A DNA stretch of 64,000 nucleotides from Solirubrobacterales bacterium 67-14 (GTDB taxonomy: Bacteria; Actinomycetota; Thermoleophilia; Solirubrobacterales; 70-9), in contig MKST01000007.1 of NCBI GenBank assembly GCA_001897355.1, forward strand, positions 124,228 through 188,227, read 5' to 3'. Positions within the stretch are counted from its first letter, which is position 1, and the number at the start of each line of letters is the position of its first letter. A program made the translations under genes and the position numbers. The notes under the pieces are model-generated. The model had not been told where the DNA came from and made no database searches. It worked only from the letters and a program-made list of their open reading frames with translations. Below, one piece after another: positions 60,296 to 64,000 of this stretch.

Positions 60296-61975
60296 ATGGA
60301 GGCCCACACGATGTCCCCCGGTAGCGCCCCCTCGACCCCGGCGGCGAGCGGCGGAATCCCCTCGCAGTACGACGCGATCGTGGTCGGCGGCGGCCACAAC
60401 GGCCTGACCACCGCGGCCTATCTCGCCCGGGCCGGCATGAAGACCCTGGTCCTCGAACGCAGGCGGATCCTCGGCGGCGCCTGCGTGACCGAAGAGGTCT
60501 GGCCCGGAGCCCGCGTTTCGCGCTGCTCCTACGTGGTTTCCATGCTGCAAGAGAAAGTCGTCTCCGACCTGCGGCTGAAGGACTTCGGCTACAAGGCCTA
60601 CCCCCTCGACCCGGCCTACGCGGCGATGACCGAGGACGGGCCGATCTTCTTCTTCAACGAGGTCGAGCGGACGGTCGAGTCGATCCGCCGCTTCTCACCG
60701 AAGGATGCCGACAACTACCAGGCCTTCGAGGAACTGCTCGAAAGCACGGCCGAGTTCCTGCGGCCGATGCTGCTGCGCGAGCCCCCGGCCCTCGGTTCGA
60801 AGTCACCCGGTGACATCGCGGGCCTGATCCGCGAAGGGGCCCGCATGGCGGGTCTCGGCAAACGCGACATCGCCAACCTGGTGCGCATCTTCACGATGTC
60901 GGTCGGTGACCTGCTCGACGACTGGTTCGAGTTGGATGCCCTGAAAGGCTCGATCGCCTCGACCGGCGTGGTCGGGGTCTGGGCCGGCCCCCGCACCCCC
61001 GGCACCGCCTACAACCTGCTCCACCACGCACTGGGGGAGCTCGACGGCATGGGCGGCGTCTGGGGTCAGGTGGTGGGCGGCATGGGTGCGATCTCGAACG
61101 CGATCGCCCGCTCGGCCCAATCTCATGGGGCGACGATCCTCACCGACGCGGAGGTCGCTTCGATCGACATCGAGGGCGGCCGGGTCGTCGGCGTGACCCT
61201 CGCCGACGGCGACAGCTATCGCGCTCCGGTCGTTGCCTCCGGCGCCCACCCCAGGACGACCATCCTCGACCTGGTCGGCGGCCGGCACTTCGACGACGAC
61301 GTGCGGACCGACATGGAGCGCTACCGCACCCGCGGTGGCTCGGTCAAGGTCAACTACGTCCTGAACGAGGCGCCCGAGTACGCGAACGTGACCCCGGAAG
61401 AGCAGAAGATGCTGCTCGGCGCCGGGGTCAACATCTGCCCCTCGATCGACTACCTCGAGGCCGCCTGGCAGGACGCGCTCCGGGGCCGTCCCGCCGCGGC
61501 GCCCTACATCGAGGCCGAGTTCCCCTCCTCGATCGACGACTCCCTGACCGACGACGACCGGGTGATCATGACCATGTTCACCCAGTACGGGCCTTCCGAA
61601 GAAGCGGAATGGGCGGAGGGCGACCGCGAACGCTACGGCGAGACCTGCATCGACATGCTGAGCCGGTTCGCCCCGAACTTCCGCGAGGCGATCGACCAGT
61701 ACGAGGTGCTCGCCCCGCCGGATCTGGAGAGGATCTTCGGCCTCCAGGGCGGCTCGATCTTCCAAGGCGAGCAGGGCATGAACCAGATGGCCTTCATGCG
61801 GCCGACCCCGGACATGGCCCAGTACGCCACCCCGGTCGGCGGCCTCTACCTCTGCGGCGCCGGCACCCATCCCGGCGGGGGCGTGACCGCGGCCTCCGGC
61901 CACAACGCCGCCCACCGCATCCTCAAGGACCGGCGCTCGGTGCGCTGGCCCTGGCGTCGCTCGGCCAAAGCCTGA
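60296..61975 (+). CDS. FAD-dependent oxidoreductase, PYROXD2/phytoene-desaturase-like (copy 2)
   Basis: A 559-residue paralogue of the protein at 52389. The FAD motif is DAIVVGGGHNGLTTAAYLAR (about 24-43), then LVLERRRILGGACVTEEVWP, and the C-terminal YLCGAGTHPGGGVTAASGHNA closes the FAD domain. It probably oxidises a related amine intermediate. It starts 25 bases after the shared operator. An ATG five codons later is a possible alternative start. Confidence 0.83.
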   Translation: MEAHTMSPGSAPSTPAASGGIPSQYDAIVVGGGHNGLTTAAYLARAGMKTLVLERRRILGGACVTEEVWPGARVSRCSYVVSMLQEKVVSDLRLKDFGYKAYPLDPAYAAMTEDGPIFFFNEVERTVESIRRFSPKDADNYQAFEELLESTAEFLRPMLLREPPALGSKSPGDIAGLIREGARMAGLGKRDIANLVRIFTMSVGDLLDDWFELDALKGSIASTGVVGVWAGPRTPGTAYNLLHHALGELDGMGGVWGQVVGGMGAISNAIARSAQSHGATILTDAEVASIDIEGGRVVGVTLADGDSYRAPVVASGAHPRTTILDLVGGRHFDDDVRTDMERYRTRGGSVKVNYVLNEAPEYANVTPEEQKMLLGAGVNICPSIDYLEAAWQDALRGRPAAAPYIEAEFPSSIDDSLTDDDRVIMTMFTQYGPSEEAEWAEGDRERYGETCIDMLSRFAPNFREAIDQYEVLAPPDLERIFGLQGGSIFQGEQGMNQMAFMRPTPDMAQYATPVGGLYLCGAGTHPGGGVTAASGHNAAHRILKDRRSVRWPWRRSAKA

Positions 61976-62008
61976 CCTGCGGCGCCCGCGGGCGCCGGGC
62001 CATGGGTT

Positions 62009-62611
62009 CTACTCCTCGACCATCACGTCGAGGTCGACCAGGTCGGCCAGGTTTGCGTTCAGGGCCTGGTCGTCGCGGCAGGCGACGGCCGGGGCCAGCA
62101 CCGAGCACTCGTAGCCGAGCGAAACCGCATTGACCAGGGTGGCCCGCACGCTGCGGGAGAGGTCTACCCCGCAGCCGACGATCTTCGAGACCCCCGATTC
62201 GCGCAGCTTCAAGTCCAGGTCGGTGCGGAAAAAAGCCGAGTAGGAAGGGGTGACCACGCTCAGGTCCTCCGGCTTCGGTTCGAGACCGTCGACCAGGGCG
62301 GCCCCACGGGTGCCGGCCACCGCGTAAGGGTTCCGCTCGAAGCTTGGCTTGCGGGAAGGTTCGACGTTCGACCCGTCGGCCGAGTGGGCGCGGACGGTCC
62401 AGACGATCAGGTCACCCTGATTCCTCATCCGCTCGGCCGCCGTGGCGACGGCGGGGATGATCTCCGTCGCGCCGGGCACCTGGCGGGGCGCTCCCCGCTC
62501 GACGAAGTCGTTCTGCATGTCCATCACCAGGAGGGCGGTTCGGGACCCCTCCGGTAACGGCGCCGCAGCGGAAACTCCCAGGGGTCCCGGAAGGCTTTGC
62601 GCGGCATACAT
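62009..62611 (-). CDS. Isochorismatase-fold protein lacking the usual catalytic Lys and Cys
   Basis: A 200-residue cysteine hydrolase-fold protein. The first catalytic Asp is kept in LLVMDMQNDF (about 27-36). The Lys expected in the VxK-x-x-YSAF strand is Thr (VVTPSYSAFFRTDLD), and the Cys expected at TNVCVEST is Ser (CGVDLSRSVRAT). It is therefore either inactive, a binding protein, or uses altered chemistry. AGGAAG lies upstream; the ATG at 62611 and a TTG directly before it are both possible. It converges on the flavoprotein gene (33-base gap) and has no copy of the operator. Confidence 0.75.
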   Translation of the reverse strand: MYAAQSLPGPLGVSAAAPLPEGSRTALLVMDMQNDFVERGAPRQVPGATEIIPAVATAAERMRNQGDLIVWTVRAHSADGSNVEPSRKPSFERNPYAVAGTRGAALVDGLEPKPEDLSVVTPSYSAFFRTDLDLKLRESGVSKIVGCGVDLSRSVRATLVNAVSLGYECSVLAPAVACRDDQALNANLADLVDLDVMVEE

Positions 62612-62765
62612 CAATTTCGTACTTCCTCTCCCTAATAGTCCGCCAATTAACGCTCAAGAACGGGCACTACCCCGAACGCGCTACCGGGAATCTACAACCC
62701 CCGGCAAGGTTTTATACCGAGAACTGAACTTTTTGGGTCTCCAGTTCGGAACCCGGCGACCACGC

Positions 62766-64000
62766 TCAGATGCGCAGGTCCCGTTCCAGCAACTCGTTTC
62801 CGCGTTCCAGCTCCTCCCGGGTCGCCTTGCTGACCGAGGCGACACCGAGCTCCCGGTTGATCCGGGCGTTGATCTGCTGGTAGCTCTCTCCGGTCTTGCG
62901 GGAAACGTCGGCGACCAGTTCCTTGCGCTCCTCCCTCAGCCGCTCCCGGATCGCGTAGGCGGATTCCGATTTCGGAGCGAGCGATTTGAGCGGCTTCTTC
63001 TTCGCCGGGGCCGGCGCCAGGGTCTTCTCCGCTTTCGGTCCCGTGTCGAGGTCGTCGGTGGCGAAGAGCTGCATCGTGGTCTGGGCGAGGATCGCGTCGT
63101 CGAGCTCGGCCCCGGTCGAGCTGAGCGCCGTGAAGGCCTCACCCGGCTCGGAGCGCTCGGGCAGTTCCTGGTCTAGCTCCTCCAGCTCATCGGCCAGCTC
63201 CGGCCCGAGTTCGATCGCGTGGCGCCGTTCCTTCTCGATCTCGAAGGCGAGTTGCTTGAGCCGGCTGTCGGCCGGCAGCAGCAGGTAGCTCATCTGCCGT
63301 TTGGGGGCAGGGGTGGTGCGGATGAAGCGGCCCACCACCTGGCGGAAGAAGAGTTCGGTCCGCGCCGCGGTCGCGTAGACGCCGACCCGCAGCCGGGGAA
63401 TGTCCACCCCCTCGGAAACCATCAGGACCGAGACCAGCCAACGCTGGTCAGATTCCGAGAAGGCCGCGATCCTGGCGCTGGCCCCGGGCTCGTCGCTCAT
63501 CACGATCTCCGGTTCCTCACCGGTGATGAAGGTGATCCGACGGGCGATCGCCCGGGCGTGGTCTTGGTCGGAGGCGACCACCAAGCCACCGGCATCGGCG
63601 TGGCCGGCGGCCCGCACCTCGCTCAGCCGGGCGTCGGCGTCGCGCAGCACCTCGCCCATCCAGTCGCCGTCCGCGGCCAGGGCGGTCCGCAGCCGCCGGG
63701 CCGTTTCCGCGGCCGGCAGGACGAGGTCGAAGTCCGCGTTCCAGACCTTGCCGTCGCTCGACCACTCCATCTCGCCGTCGTAGGGCAGGAAGGTGATCGG
63801 CCGGCAGACCCGGTCGACCAGGGCATCCGGGTAGCCGTAGGTGAAGTCGGCGCTGCTGACCCCATCCTCGTCGTAGCTGACCCAGGGGATCGCCTCGTTG
63901 TCGGAGCGGAACGGGGTGCCGGAGAGCAGGAGCCGGAAGGTGGCGTGGTCGAAGGCCCGGCGGGCGCTGACCCCCCAGCTCGCCTGATCCCCCATGTGGT
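62766..64000 (-). CDS. DEAD/DEAH-type superfamily II helicase, C-terminal part (runs off the window)
   Basis: The 3' part of a helicase; the gene continues beyond 64000. The sequence opens just after motif II (HMGDQASWG) and has motif III-like LLLSGTPFRSD, the domain-2 motifs VVASDQDHARAIAR, MVSEGVDIPRLRVGVYAT and RTELFFRQVVGRFIRTT with the arginine finger. A Lys/Glu-rich C-terminal extension of about 180 residues follows, without a recognised domain. It resembles restriction- or repair-associated helicases, but the role cannot be fixed from this part. The 154-base gap before the isochorismatase gene has no clear signal. Confidence 0.82.
   Translation of the reverse strand, partial: HMGDQASWGVSARRAFDHATFRLLLSGTPFRSDNEAIPWVSYDEDGVSSADFTYGYPDALVDRVCRPITFLPYDGEMEWSSDGKVWNADFDLVLPAAETARRLRTALAADGDWMGEVLRDADARLSEVRAAGHADAGGLVVASDQDHARAIARRITFITGEEPEIVMSDEPGASARIAAFSESDQRWLVSVLMVSEGVDIPRLRVGVYATAARTELFFRQVVGRFIRTTPAPKRQMSYLLLPADSRLKQLAFEIEKERRHAIELGPELADELEELDQELPERSEPGEAFTALSSTGAELDDAILAQTTMQLFATDDLDTGPKAEKTLAPAPAKKKPLKSLAPKSESAYAIRERLREERKELVADVSRKTGESYQQINARINRELGVASVSKATREELERGNELLERDLRI

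Overview
The window is about 64 kb of dense, GC-rich bacterial chromosome with frequent GTG and TTG starts and many 4-base start/stop overlaps. Gene content suggests an actinobacterium, most likely of the Thermoleophilia/Solirubrobacterales type. The clues are an RTX-like calcium-binding protein with paired cysteines, a SigK/RskA-type sigma/anti-sigma pair, DUF1800/DUF1501 proteins and a HipA-like kinase with DUF3037. This placement is an inference from gene families, not from a marker gene. No rRNA, tRNA, CRISPR array, prophage or insertion sequence was recognised.

Layout. 0-8.5 kb: a DUF3817 membrane protein, an MtaD-like deaminase, an M23 cell-wall peptidase and a four-gene osmoprotectant ABC transporter. 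7.4-13.7 kb: a LacI regulator with twin operators, divergent from an arginase-family hydrolase, a nitrilase-family amidase and an APC permease; then a metallophosphoesterase and a nucleotidyltransferase-like protein. 13.7-24 kb: a DAO-type oxidase, a MarR/MFS pair, an ion channel with an abnormal selectivity filter, an NlpC/P60 hydrolase that is modular kin of the M23 enzyme, a luciferase-like oxidoreductase, two tandem GH113-like proteins, a SHOCT protein and BioY. 24-33.6 kb: HipA-like kinase/DUF3037, an acyl-CoA ligase, a quinone oxidoreductase, an AAA_14/DUF4143 ATPase behind three evenly spaced repeats, a HAD phosphatase, a broken delta-60/RTX gene, a thioesterase, a GST and an MFS pump. 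33.7-37 kb: two ferritin-like proteins, an ECF sigma factor, its anti-sigma factor and GreA. 38-41.5 kb: a DUF1800/DUF1501/cupredoxin operon. 41.5-47.8 kb: a siderophore-interacting flavoprotein, a desaturase, regulators, an enoyl-CoA hydratase and an MFS pump.

47.8-62 kb holds the most coherent system. One seven-gene minus-strand operon encodes a Rieske oxygenase, a PYROXD2-like flavoprotein, a TetR regulator and a complete PotDBCA-type ABC importer. Divergent from it are an acyl-CoA dehydrogenase and an ADP-forming acyl-CoA synthetase. Next come a class III aminotransferase and a second PYROXD2-like flavoprotein, divergent from each other. Both divergent promoter regions carry the same inverted repeat (TTGAC-N6-GTCAA core) lying on the -35 hexamers. 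I infer one regulon for uptake and oxidative breakdown of an unidentified amine, perhaps a quaternary amine. A catalytically altered isochorismatase-like protein and a partial helicase end the window.

Only one stretch above 300 bases lacks a gene (1961-2263); it holds two hairpins. Palindromes or hairpins separate several convergent gene pairs.
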